Positions 1 to 8,265 of a stretch of DNA of 64,000 nucleotides are shown here, piece by piece. Origin of the DNA: Myxococcales bacterium (GTDB lineage: Bacteria > Myxococcota_A > Polyangia > Haliangiales > Haliangiaceae). The stretch lies in NCBI GenBank assembly GCA_028287135.1, contig JAQBQE010000022.1:1-64000 (forward strand). The letters are read 5' to 3'. A model generated the notes under the pieces. The model saw only the letters and a program-made list of their open reading frames with translations. It was not told where the DNA came from and made no database searches. A program made the translations under genes and the position numbers. Position 1 is the stretch's first letter, and the number at the start of each line of letters is the position of its first letter.

Positions 1-874
1 AGACGTGGAGCCCCGATTGCCGGCCGCCGACCACGAGGTCTCCGTTGGCGCGGACGACGAACGCGAGCTCGTCCTGATCGTTGCGGATCCGCGTCCAGGT
101 CATCCCGCCATCGAGGCTGCGGTAGATGCCATCGCTGATCGAGCCTGACGTCTGATAGGTGACGCGCGCGTAGACGTGCTGATCGTTCTGTCGCGAGATC
201 CCGACGATCTCGATCCGCGAGTCCTTGGAGGTCGTCATCCCCGTGGTCTGGATCCGGACGTACGTGAGCCCGCCGTCATCGCTCCGGTACAGCTCGTATT
301 CGGTTCCCAGCGCGACCAATCGATAGCCCGCCGCGTAGATCTTGTTCGGATTCGTCGCGGAAACCTCGATGCTCATCCACCACAGCCCAACGGACGTTGG
401 CATCGCGCTGACCGGCCAGGTCAGACCGTCGTCGGTACTTCGATAAATCTTCGGATCTCCCGGATCGGAAGTCGCCGGATTCGCCGGGTGGACGAGTCCC
501 ATGAACAAGTTGCCGTTCGAGCTCTGTGCGATCGACGACACGAACTTGTCGCCGAACGGGGTGGGATTGAACGAGCAGCCGTCGCGATTGACCAGTGGCC
601 CCACGAACGTCGTCGCGAACAGCGCTCCGCTCGACGTGTACGCATAGTCGGGGTCGTACATGCCGCCGTACTGCACGGCGTCCTCGCAGATCCAGTGCCA
701 GGTCTGCCCGCCATCCTGGGACAGGACGAGCCCGAACGTCATGCCGGCGGCGATGTGCTGCTCCATGCCGCGACGGAAGTTGATCGTCGACGTCGCGGCA
801 GGTCGCCCGTTGGCGAGGACCGGGGTCGCTGCGGTAAGGAGGAGCAGAGCACCGAGGACGAGCTGCCTGACCAT
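1..874 (-). CDS. Secreted BNR/Asp-box repeat protein, 3' end cut by window edge
   Basis: I translated this gene directly; it runs off the left edge of the window. It opens with a clear Sec signal peptide (MVRQLVLGALLLLTAATPVLA), so the product is exported. At least four Asp-box-like motifs are visible (SQDGGQTW, STDDGLTW, SDDGGLTY, SLDGGMTW), spaced as in BNR/sortilin-type beta-propeller blades. Proteins of this class include glycosidases, photosystem-assembly-like and sortilin-like propellers, and I cannot tell which this is without the missing C-terminus. No catalytic residues can be assigned. It is divergent from the histidine kinase, with about 150 bases between the two starts. The ATG at 874 is the first one before the signal peptide. 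Confidence 0.8.
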   Translation of the reverse strand, partial: MVRQLVLGALLLLTAATPVLANGRPAATSTINFRRGMEQHIAAGMTFGLVLSQDGGQTWHWICEDAVQYGGMYDPDYAYTSSGALFATTFVGPLVNRDGCSFNPTPFGDKFVSSIAQSSNGNLFMGLVHPANPATSDPGDPKIYRSTDDGLTWPVSAMPTSVGLWWMSIEVSATNPNKIYAAGYRLVALGTEYELYRSDDGGLTYVRIQTTGMTTSKDSRIEIVGISRQNDQHVYARVTYQTSGSISDGIYRSLDGGMTWTRIRNDQDELAFVVRANGDLVVGGRQSGLHV

Positions 875-1021
875 GGCGGCGATCGTATCCCGCTCCGCGC
901 CCGCGGAGCCATGAGGAACTACGTAACGCAGCTCACGCTGACTAACGGCCAGCGACGCCGCACCCGCACTCCGTACGCATCACGGCCCGGTCGCAGGACA
1001 CGGACGCGGTTACGGCGTACG

Positions 1022-2866
1022 GTGGCTACCTTGGCGGAAGAAGTAGGCTCTCTCCACGCTCAGATCGCCTGGCTCCGCGAGCGCATGGAGCTGATGGTCG
1101 ATCGCACGACGCGGATTCAGCGCCTGACGGTGCACCTGTCGACCGCGCTCCGCATGGAGGAGGTCGCGCAGACCGTGATCGACGAGAGCGCCACCGCCCT
1201 CGGCGCCCACAGCGCCGCCCTGTGGAGCTTCGATCACACCGCGGGGGAGCTCGTGTTGCTCCGCGCGAACAACTACCCCGAGGTCGCGCTCGCGACGGTC
1301 CGGCGGATCCCGATCGCAGCGGCGATCCCGGTCGCCGAGGCCGCCCGCACCGGCGAGCCGATCTGGCTGTCGTCACGCACGGACTACGAGGCGCGCTACC
1401 CGGTCTCGGAGGGCCGCGCGCGCGGGATCGCGCCGGGGCCGACGTACTCGATCGCATCGCTGCCGATCGTGGTCAGCGGTCGCGTGCTCGGTGTCCTCGC
1501 GCTGACCTTCATCGGCGATCGCGCGTTCGACGCCGACGAGCGCTCCTACCTGATGTACCTCGCGGTGCATTGTGCGCAGGCGTTCGATCGCGCGCGGCTG
1601 CACGAGGCCGAGATGACGGCGCGGCGGCAAGCCGAGTCCGCCCAGGTCCGAGCCACGTTCCTCGCACGCGCGAGCGAGCTGCTCGGGTCGTCGCTCGATT
1701 ACCAGCAGACCCTGCGCAACGTGGCCGCGCTCGCGGTCCCCGGCATCGGCGACTGGTGCGGGGTCGAGCTCGTCGATGACAAGGGCGTCCCGCAGCAAGT
1801 CGCGGTCGCGCACATCGATCCGGCCAAGATCGAGCTCGCGCACGCTCTGCGGCACAAGTATCCGGTCGATCCGGCGGCGCCCTCCGGCGTTCCGAACATC
1901 CTGCGCACCGGCAAGTCCGAGCTCTACCCGGAGATCCCCGACGCGCTGCTGGTCGCCAGCGCGATCGACGACGAGCACCTCCGGATCACCCGCGCGCTCG
2001 GCCTGACCTCCGCGATGGCGGTGCCGGTCAAGGATCGCGGGACCACGATCGGCGCGATCTCGTTCATCCTCACCGACGAGCGCCGCTACACGCCCGACGA
2101 TCTCCAGATGGCCGAGCAGCTCGGCGAACGCGCGGGTGCAGCGATCGCGAATGCCAAGCTCTACGACGAGGCGACGCGCGCGATCCGCCTGCGCGACGAG
2201 TTCCTGCTGATCGCCGGTCACGAGCTCCGCACGCCGCTCGCCGCGATCACGTTGCACCACCAGGCCCTGGCACGCACGCCGGACTCGACGCCGATCAGCA
2301 AGATCCGCGACAAGGGCGTGCGGCTGGTCAGCCAGAGCGATCGGCTCGAGAAGCTGATCGAGGAGCTGCTCGATGTCTCGCGGATCTCCGCCGGACGCCT
2401 GACCCTGACCCGCGAGACCGTCGATCTCGCGCTCCTCGTCCATACGATCGTCGAGCGGATGCGCGACGACGCCGACCGCAATCGGTCGACCGTCCAGCTG
2501 ACGACCGAGCGCGCGATCGGGTTCTGGGATCGCAGCCGCGTCGATCAGATCGTCACGAATCTGATCTCGAATGCGATCAAGTACGGCGGTGGCCAGCCGA
2601 TCGACGTCAAGCTCGCTCGCGAGGACGACGAGGCGGTGCTGACCGTGCGCGACCGCGGCATCGGCATCGCGCCCGCCGATCAGGCGCGCATCTTCGAGCG
2701 GTTCGAGCGCGCGGTCTCGGCGCGCAACTTCGGCGGGCTCGGCCTCGGGCTGTGGATCGTCCGTCAGCTCGTCGAGTCGCACGGCGGCACGATTGCCGTC
2801 GAGAGCGTCAAGGACGAGGGCTCGACGTTCGTCGTGCGGCTGCCGCTGACGGCGACGCCCGCGTAG
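1022..2866 (+). CDS. Soluble GAF-GAF sensor histidine kinase
   Basis: This is a cytoplasmic sensor kinase of about 614 residues. A short coiled-coil-like N-terminus precedes two GAF-type sensory domains (roughly residues 40-190 and 225-380). A HisKA dimerisation domain follows, with the H-box around RDEFLLIAGHELRTP (phospho-acceptor His about residue 400). The C-terminal HATPase carries an N-box (NLISNAIKYGGG), a G1 box (DRGIGIAP) and a G2 box (GGLGLGLWIV). There is no membrane segment and no receiver domain. Its response regulator is not next to it. The start is uncertain: the frame is open far upstream, but third-position GC drops before about 1060, so I chose the GTG at 1022. An ATG at 911 is the alternative and would add 37 Arg-rich residues. 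The ligand of the GAF domains cannot be predicted. Confidence 0.88.
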   Translation: MATLAEEVGSLHAQIAWLRERMELMVDRTTRIQRLTVHLSTALRMEEVAQTVIDESATALGAHSAALWSFDHTAGELVLLRANNYPEVALATVRRIPIAAAIPVAEAARTGEPIWLSSRTDYEARYPVSEGRARGIAPGPTYSIASLPIVVSGRVLGVLALTFIGDRAFDADERSYLMYLAVHCAQAFDRARLHEAEMTARRQAESAQVRATFLARASELLGSSLDYQQTLRNVAALAVPGIGDWCGVELVDDKGVPQQVAVAHIDPAKIELAHALRHKYPVDPAAPSGVPNILRTGKSELYPEIPDALLVASAIDDEHLRITRALGLTSAMAVPVKDRGTTIGAISFILTDERRYTPDDLQMAEQLGERAGAAIANAKLYDEATRAIRLRDEFLLIAGHELRTPLAAITLHHQALARTPDSTPISKIRDKGVRLVSQSDRLEKLIEELLDVSRISAGRLTLTRETVDLALLVHTIVERMRDDADRNRSTVQLTTERAIGFWDRSRVDQIVTNLISNAIKYGGGQPIDVKLAREDDEAVLTVRDRGIGIAPADQARIFERFERAVSARNFGGLGLGLWIVRQLVESHGGTIAVESVKDEGSTFVVRLPLTATPA

Positions 2867-2875
2867 ACCGTCGGG

Positions 2876-3826
2876 TCAGGCCAGGCCGATCTCGCGCAGC
2901 CGCTGCAGCAGGTACGCGCCCGCGGTGATGCTCGGGTACTTCGCCGTCCCGCCGGTCCGCGCCACGCAGCTCGGCAGCGGTGTCAGGTCGACGTGCGACT
3001 GCGCGTGGACAAAGCACGGGATCGAGAACCGCTCCTTCGACGCATCGCTCGGGTTGACCACGCGATGCGTGGTGCTCTTGTAGAGCCCGTTGGTCACGTT
3101 CTGCAGCATGTCGCCGGCGTCGACGACGATGGTGTCGAACCCGGTGTGCACCGGCATCCACGTGCCGTCGTGGCGCTTCAGCTCGAGTCCCTCGGAGGTC
3201 GCACCGGAGAGCAGCGTGATCAGGTTGATGTCCTCGTGCGCCGCCGAGCGGACCGCACCGACGGGGACGTCCTTGGCGACCGGCGGGTAGTAGAGGACGC
3301 GGACGATCGTGTCGCTCTCGCTCGCCATGTCGCGGAACCGACCGGCAGGCTCGTCGATGTACGCGGCACACGCCTCGAGCAGGATGCCGCCGAGCCCGTC
3401 GAGGTGACGGTACAGCTCGATCAGCGTCGGGCCGAAGTCGGCGACCTCGCTCGGCCAGAAGTTCGGGCCGAACATGTTGTGCACCGGATGATCGTCGGGG
3501 ACGTCGGGCCGACCGACTTGCCAGAACTCCTTGAGGTCGGGCGCCGTCGAGTCCTTCGCGTGCTCCTTGCCAAAGCCGGTGAAGCCACGCTGTCCCTTCT
3601 TCGCCGCGTCGTGGTAGCGCGCCTTGACCTCGGCGGGGAGGTGAAAGAACGCCTTCGCCGTCTCGTATGCGCGCTGCGTGAGCGCGTCGGGCACACCGTG
3701 ATTGCGCACGGCAAAGAAGCCGGTGTCGGCGAGTGACTCGCCGACCATGTTCACGAACCGCTGCCGCGCAGCGCCACCCGCCGTCCAGTCACCGAGATCG
3801 ACTACCGGGATGTTCTGTACTGCCAT
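2876..3826 (-). CDS. 2-oxoglutarate/Fe(II)-dependent oxygenase, isopenicillin N synthase-like
   Basis: The 316-residue product has the plant-type 2OG oxygenase layout: an N-terminal DIOX_N segment (starting IPVVDLGDW) and a C-terminal double-stranded beta-helix. The facial triad is visible as HED in AAHEDINLITLL and a distal His in STTHRVVNP, followed by the RFS motif that binds 2-oxoglutarate. It is therefore probably an active non-haem iron dioxygenase of the IPNS/flavone-synthase-like family; the substrate cannot be deduced. The frame stays open well upstream, but the ATG at 3826 (MAVQNIPVVDL) sits at the natural family start with GGGGAC upstream. It converges on the histidine kinase with a gap of 9 bases. 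Confidence 0.88.
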   Translation of the reverse strand: MAVQNIPVVDLGDWTAGGAARQRFVNMVGESLADTGFFAVRNHGVPDALTQRAYETAKAFFHLPAEVKARYHDAAKKGQRGFTGFGKEHAKDSTAPDLKEFWQVGRPDVPDDHPVHNMFGPNFWPSEVADFGPTLIELYRHLDGLGGILLEACAAYIDEPAGRFRDMASESDTIVRVLYYPPVAKDVPVGAVRSAAHEDINLITLLSGATSEGLELKRHDGTWMPVHTGFDTIVVDAGDMLQNVTNGLYKSTTHRVVNPSDASKERFSIPCFVHAQSHVDLTPLPSCVARTGGTAKYPSITAGAYLLQRLREIGLA

Positions 3827-3846
3827 CTGTCCCCAGTATCGCCGAT

Positions 3847-4122
3847 CTAGACCCGACTCGCGATCGCCTGGATCTTCCGCGGAGTCTCGACCAGCGCCTC
3901 CTTCTCGGACCGCGTCAGCTGCTTGATCGCGTACTCGAGCCGGAGGGCCTTGCCCTGGGTGCGGCACATGCGGGTGACCAGCACGGTCAGCGGCCCGCGC
4001 CCCCGCGTGTAGCGCGCGCCCTTCCCGGCATCGTGGGCGGCGATCCGCGCTGCGACGTCGCGGGCGATGCCGCAATAGAGCGTGCCATCGGCGCAGCGTG
4101 CGACGTAGACGTACCAGCTCAC
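3847..4122 (-). CDS. Small GIY-YIG nuclease-domain protein (YhbQ-like)
   Basis: This 91-residue protein is essentially one GIY-YIG domain. It shows WYVYVARCADGTLYCGI at the N-terminus and ARYTRGRGPL in the middle, as in the YhbQ/UPF0213 family. These single-domain proteins are thought to be DNA nucleases, possibly in repair, but cellular roles are poorly defined. The GTG at 4122 is the start because the family begins directly at the first beta strand. It is 20 bases upstream of the oxygenase gene on the same strand and divergent from the Ser/Thr kinase, with 42 bases between the starts that must hold both promoters. Confidence 0.85.
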   Translation of the reverse strand: MSWYVYVARCADGTLYCGIARDVAARIAAHDAGKGARYTRGRGPLTVLVTRMCRTQGKALRLEYAIKQLTRSEKEALVETPRKIQAIASRV

Positions 4123-4164
4123 GCCGTGAGTATCGCTGATCCGATCGGTGTACGCTCGACGGTC

Positions 4165-5976
4165 GTGAGCGAGGGTGAGGACGCTACGCTACCGGATACC
4201 GGGCGAAGCCACGGCTCGTCGGGCCGTACCGCCGCTGCGGATCTCGGTGAGCGCTACGAGCTCGGGGCGGTGCTCGGGCGCGGTGGCATGGGCGAGGTCC
4301 GGCTCGCGCGCGACACCCGGATCCAGCGCGACGTCGCGGTGAAGCTGCTGCGCTCGCATCTTCGCGACGAGGACACCCTCGGCCGGTTCTTCCGCGAGGC
4401 GCGCGTGCAAGGGGTGCTCGAGCATCCGGCGGTCGTCCCGGTCCACGACCTCGGGCTCGATCCCGCGGGAAATCCGTACTTCGTGATGAAGCGGCTCGCC
4501 GGGATGACGCTCGCCGACGTCCTGGTCTCGACCGACCCCGCGCTCCGCGCCCGGTGGCCGCGTCGCCAGCTGCTCGCCCGGCTGATCGACATCTGTCTCG
4601 CGATCGAGTTCGCGCACACGCAGGGCGTGATCCATCGCGACCTCAAGCCGGCGAACATCATGCTCGGCGACTTCGGCGAGGCCTACGTCCTCGACTGGGG
4701 GCTCGCCCGGCTGAGCAACGTGGCCGACGGCAAGCCGCTCGTTGCATCGATCTCGGGGGACGAGCTCGGCCACACCGCCGCCGGTGATCTGCTCGGCACC
4801 CCCGGCTACATGTCGCCGGAGCAGGCGCGCGGTGAGCCCGTGGATCCGCGGACCGATGTGTTCGCGCTCGGCTGTGTGCTGTTCGAGATCCTCGCCGGGA
4901 CGTACGCCATGCCGCGCGGTATCCAGGCGCTCGCGATCACGGTGTCGGCACAGGAGCACAGGCCGTCGTCGGTGGTCGCGGACGTTCCGCCCGAGCTCGA
5001 CGATCTGTGTGGACGCGCGACCACCGCGGTGCCGGCGGAGCGACCGACCGCGCGCCAGCTCGCCGACGGAATCCAGGCGTACCTCGATGGCGATCGCGAT
5101 ACCGAGCGTCGCCGCGAGCTGGCGCAAGCTCACGCAACGGCAGCACGCGAGGCCATGCACGCCGACGGCAGCGAGACCACCCGGGCGGTCGCCATGCGCG
5201 AGGCCGGACGCGCGCTCGCCCTCGATCCGCAGAATGCGACCGCGCAGTACGTGCTCAGCCGCCTGCTGCTCGAGCCACCGAGGGAGATGCCAGCGGAGGC
5301 ACTCCGCGCCGCCGATGAAGAACGTGGCGAGACCCGGCAGGACGTCCTGCGCCGCGCCGGCCACGGTTACACGGGGTTGCTGGTCGCCACGCTCGTGCTG
5401 TTGCTGTTTCCCCTGCGCCAGTTCTGGCCGGTGATCCTGACGGCGGCCACCTGCGGGGTCGCGGTGGTGCTCACGCGCAACGCCGCGCGCCAGCCACTAC
5501 CGATGCGCAGCCCGTGGTTCCTCGTGATCACCGCGGTCACCACGTTCCAGCTGATCTTTGCCGGGATGCTGTTCGGACCGATCCTGATCATGCCGATCTT
5601 CATGGTCGGCGCGATCGCCGCGTTCCTGTCCCAGCACACCGGATTCTCGCCGTGGATCATCATCCTGTCGTTCAGCGCGGCGGTGCTCGTGGTGCTCGGC
5701 GCCGAGCTCCTCGGCATCACGCCGTCGACCATCGCCTTCGCTGACGGTGCGCTGATCATCAAGCCGTTGACCGTCGACTTCACGCCGCTGACGACGACCG
5801 TGATCCTCGGCCTCAGCGTGCTGACCCAGATCGTCAACACGTCGTTCATCGCCGTCACCACCCGCCGCAAGACCGAGCAGGCGCAGGACCGGGTCCACAC
5901 CCAGACCTGGCAGATCAAGCAGCTCGTACCGCCGTCGTTCGACACCGGCCCCGCCGCGAAGCAGGAACCGCGTTAG
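4165..5976 (+). CDS. Membrane-anchored Ser/Thr protein kinase
   Basis: The product has 603 residues. A Hanks-type kinase domain spans about residues 31-300: glycine loop GRGGMGEV, invariant Lys60 in VAVKLL, catalytic loop HRDLKPAN (His157, Asp159), and an APE-like MSPEQARG. The metal-binding motif reads DWG rather than DFG, a variant I recognise from kinases of Myxococcota and Planctomycetes. A helical, TPR-like linker (about 310-390) follows. Then come about five or six hydrophobic segments (about 400-575) and a short charged tail, so the kinase faces the cytoplasm with no extracellular sensor domain. The frame is open further upstream, but GTG 4165 gives the normal short N-terminus. Its stop codon abuts that of a PPP-type phosphatase on the opposite strand. 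Confidence 0.9.
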   Translation: MSEGEDATLPDTGRSHGSSGRTAAADLGERYELGAVLGRGGMGEVRLARDTRIQRDVAVKLLRSHLRDEDTLGRFFREARVQGVLEHPAVVPVHDLGLDPAGNPYFVMKRLAGMTLADVLVSTDPALRARWPRRQLLARLIDICLAIEFAHTQGVIHRDLKPANIMLGDFGEAYVLDWGLARLSNVADGKPLVASISGDELGHTAAGDLLGTPGYMSPEQARGEPVDPRTDVFALGCVLFEILAGTYAMPRGIQALAITVSAQEHRPSSVVADVPPELDDLCGRATTAVPAERPTARQLADGIQAYLDGDRDTERRRELAQAHATAAREAMHADGSETTRAVAMREAGRALALDPQNATAQYVLSRLLLEPPREMPAEALRAADEERGETRQDVLRRAGHGYTGLLVATLVLLLFPLRQFWPVILTAATCGVAVVLTRNAARQPLPMRSPWFLVITAVTTFQLIFAGMLFGPILIMPIFMVGAIAAFLSQHTGFSPWIIILSFSAAVLVVLGAELLGITPSTIAFADGALIIKPLTVDFTPLTTTVILGLSVLTQIVNTSFIAVTTRRKTEQAQDRVHTQTWQIKQLVPPSFDTGPAAKQEPR

Positions 5977-7668
5977 TCAGCCGACCTTGTGCTCGATCTC
6001 GGGCGGCGACGCGAAGAACCGGTTGCGCTTGGGATCGTTGAACCGCTGGTAGTCGATCAGCCACGGCGTGACGTGGGCGGTGCCATTCTCGAGCCGGATC
6101 GTCGCGGCCATCGGGGTGACCGTGCGGTAGCTCGAGTCCTCGGGCAGGTCGTTGTTGTCCGCGCCACCGGCGGAGAACAGCGTGATCAGCGAGGTCTGGT
6201 CGCTGTACATCGGCTTGAAGCCGGAATCGACCTTCTCGTGGCCGCGGACCATCATCGAGCAGCCGAGCTTCTGCATGAAGGCCTCGAACTGCATCTTGCC
6301 GAACGGGAACCGCGCGTTCTGCGCCTGCAGATCGTCGGGGATGTAGTCGGCGGTCGAGGGATCGCTCCACAGCATCTGGAACCGGATGTCCGGATCGTTG
6401 AGCCCGGCCATGTCACCGAGCTTGGCCTTGATGTCGGTGTCGCGCGGAATCCCGGCGTGGACGAACATCAGGTCATCGAAGAACAGCATGTTCGGCAGCT
6501 CTTCGAACATCTTCATGTACTCGGCGAACACCTCGCCGGGCATGTGACCGATCAGCGTGTTGATCGCTTCCGCCGGCTTCACGCCGCCGTAGATCCGACC
6601 GCGATACTCGATGTAGTACTCGTGGTTGCCGCGCAGCGGGAACACGTGGTCGGGCGCGGCGAGATACAGCTGCATCACCGCACGCAGCACGCCGTTGTAG
6701 CTGAACCGACCGCGATCGATGTAGTCGCCGAGCAGGATCAGCTTGGGCTCGGGCTTGGTCTTGTCGAGCTTCCATGCCTCGAGCTTGGCGAAGAAGTCGG
6801 CCTGGAGCAGCGCGCCTTTCAGGCAGCTGTAGCAGCCGTGGAGATCGCCGAGCACGGTGATGTCGTAGATCTGGTCGGGCTTCGCCGGGTGAACGTAGAC
6901 GTGGCCGTCGAGGAACGGCTCCTCGCCGGTGAAGTCGGCGATCGTCGTGCGACCGGTGAGCTTGTTGACGCCCTTCAGCCGCTGCGCGGCGAGCTGGGCC
7001 ACGAACCGCTTCATCAGCGCGAGGTCGGACTCGATCTGCTGGCTGATCCGCTCGGGATCGGCCGAGTAGTGCTGCTCGAAGCTCGCGAAGAACGGGTGGT
7101 TCTCGAGCCGGGCACGAACCGCGGTCGCATCCTCGATCGAGACGTGGCTCTGATCGCGGAGGATCTCGATGTCCGACGGCGAGAGCTGCGACGTCGAGTC
7201 GAGGAGCGCCTCGAGCTCCTGCCGGAACTTCGCCTCGGCGGGATGGACGCTGCCATCGGCGTAGATCAGCTCGTCGATCGTCGACAGCAGCTCCTGCTGG
7301 TTCTGGTGATCGAAGCTCTGGAAGATCTCGTAGCTGCGGAGCTTGAGCTTCGAGTACACGAACTTCTCGACGTCCTCGCCGTCGGCCACGGCCTCGGTGA
7401 ACAGGTCCCTGACCGCGCGATCGATCTGCTCGAACACCTCGTGGAAGTGCCCCACGAACTTGCTGACCACCTCGTCGCGCGTCTCGGGATCGGCATCGGG
7501 CAACGCGGTCTCGGCGCGAGCGGTGACGAGCTGGCGGATGTAGATCCGCACGAACGTCTTCTCGGTGAAGTCGAACTCGCCGTCGATGTAACCGAACGCC
7601 GTCATGTAGAAGATGATGGCGTTCATCTGCTGCTCGGCGACGTCGGGATCAGTGCTGAAGGTGAGCAT
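5977..7668 (-). CDS. PPP-family phosphoprotein phosphatase with N-terminal TerB-like region
   Basis: The 563-residue product has two parts. The N-terminal half (about 1-190) holds two TerB-like helical repeats, each with an acidic turn (FGYIDGEFDF and LIYADGSVHP). The C-terminal half is a PPP-type metallophosphatase with GDLHG (about 274-278), GDYIDRG (about 314-320) and LRGNHE, then the downstream His motifs FVHAGIP and RGHEKV. All metal ligands expected for an active binuclear enzyme are present. It is cytoplasmic, with no signal or membrane segment. It converges with a Ser/Thr kinase, stop codons touching, which suggests but does not prove that they act on the same phosphoproteins. ATG 7668 is preferred over a TTG at 7707. 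Confidence 0.85.
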   Translation of the reverse strand: MLTFSTDPDVAEQQMNAIIFYMTAFGYIDGEFDFTEKTFVRIYIRQLVTARAETALPDADPETRDEVVSKFVGHFHEVFEQIDRAVRDLFTEAVADGEDVEKFVYSKLKLRSYEIFQSFDHQNQQELLSTIDELIYADGSVHPAEAKFRQELEALLDSTSQLSPSDIEILRDQSHVSIEDATAVRARLENHPFFASFEQHYSADPERISQQIESDLALMKRFVAQLAAQRLKGVNKLTGRTTIADFTGEEPFLDGHVYVHPAKPDQIYDITVLGDLHGCYSCLKGALLQADFFAKLEAWKLDKTKPEPKLILLGDYIDRGRFSYNGVLRAVMQLYLAAPDHVFPLRGNHEYYIEYRGRIYGGVKPAEAINTLIGHMPGEVFAEYMKMFEELPNMLFFDDLMFVHAGIPRDTDIKAKLGDMAGLNDPDIRFQMLWSDPSTADYIPDDLQAQNARFPFGKMQFEAFMQKLGCSMMVRGHEKVDSGFKPMYSDQTSLITLFSAGGADNNDLPEDSSYRTVTPMAATIRLENGTAHVTPWLIDYQRFNDPKRNRFFASPPEIEHKVG

Positions 7669-7723
7669 CGAGGCTGCAAGCTTCCCCGCTCTCGAACGTG
7701 GGTGCAAGGGCGCCGGGCCGTCG

Positions 7724-8265
7724 TCAGCGGCGGACCAGCAACGCCGCCCAAGCCGCGTACTCGCGGACGAGCCAGCGCACGGCGCGTCGCCGCTCCCGGT
7801 ACTGGAGACTGTCGTCGATGTGCCAGACGTGTGCGTCGAACCCGGCGGATCGGAACAGCCGCGCCGCGCGCCGGCCGTGAAACGGCTGGGTCACGATCCA
7901 CACCGAGCGGACGCCGAGGGGCGCCAGCAGCTCCATCGTCCTCCGGGCGTTCTCGCGCGTCGTAGCGACCGGTTCTCGACGAGCACCTCCGGCACACCCG
8001 CGGCACGCACGGCCTCGGCGATCACGTCCGCTTCGGCGCGCGAGGCGCCCTGGGTCACACCACCACTGGTGACGACGTACCGGCCACCGCCCCGGCGCCA
8101 CAGCTCGGCGGCGGCGACGGCACGCTCCGCCAGGATCGCGGTCAACGCATCCCGCGGTCCGAGCGGCGCACCGAGCACGACGATCGCATCGAGGGCACGG
8201 AACGGCTCGCGCACGACGAGCGGCGCCTCGAGCGCGCGAGCGCCGAGGTTCCACAGCGAGCTCAT
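7724..8265 (-). pseudogene. YdcF/ElyC-family (DUF218) gene broken by a one-base frameshift
   Basis: Two overlapping frames together give one DUF218-type protein of about 180 residues. The first (from ATG 8265) contains the strand AIVVLGAPLG and the Gly turn VTSGGVTQGASRAEADVI, and ends at LVENRS. The second continues TTRENARRTMELL and ends with VWIVTQPFHGRRAARLFRSAGF. The family signature around E-x-R-S-x-x-T-x-E-N is split: after ENRS the frame is lost between bases 7964 and 7965. Adding one G on the minus strand there restores ENRSRTTRENA. The coding length, 542 bases, is one short of a multiple of three. This is either a sequencing or assembly error or a recent mutation. The start overlaps the stop of the peptidase gene by ATGA. 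Confidence 0.82.
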
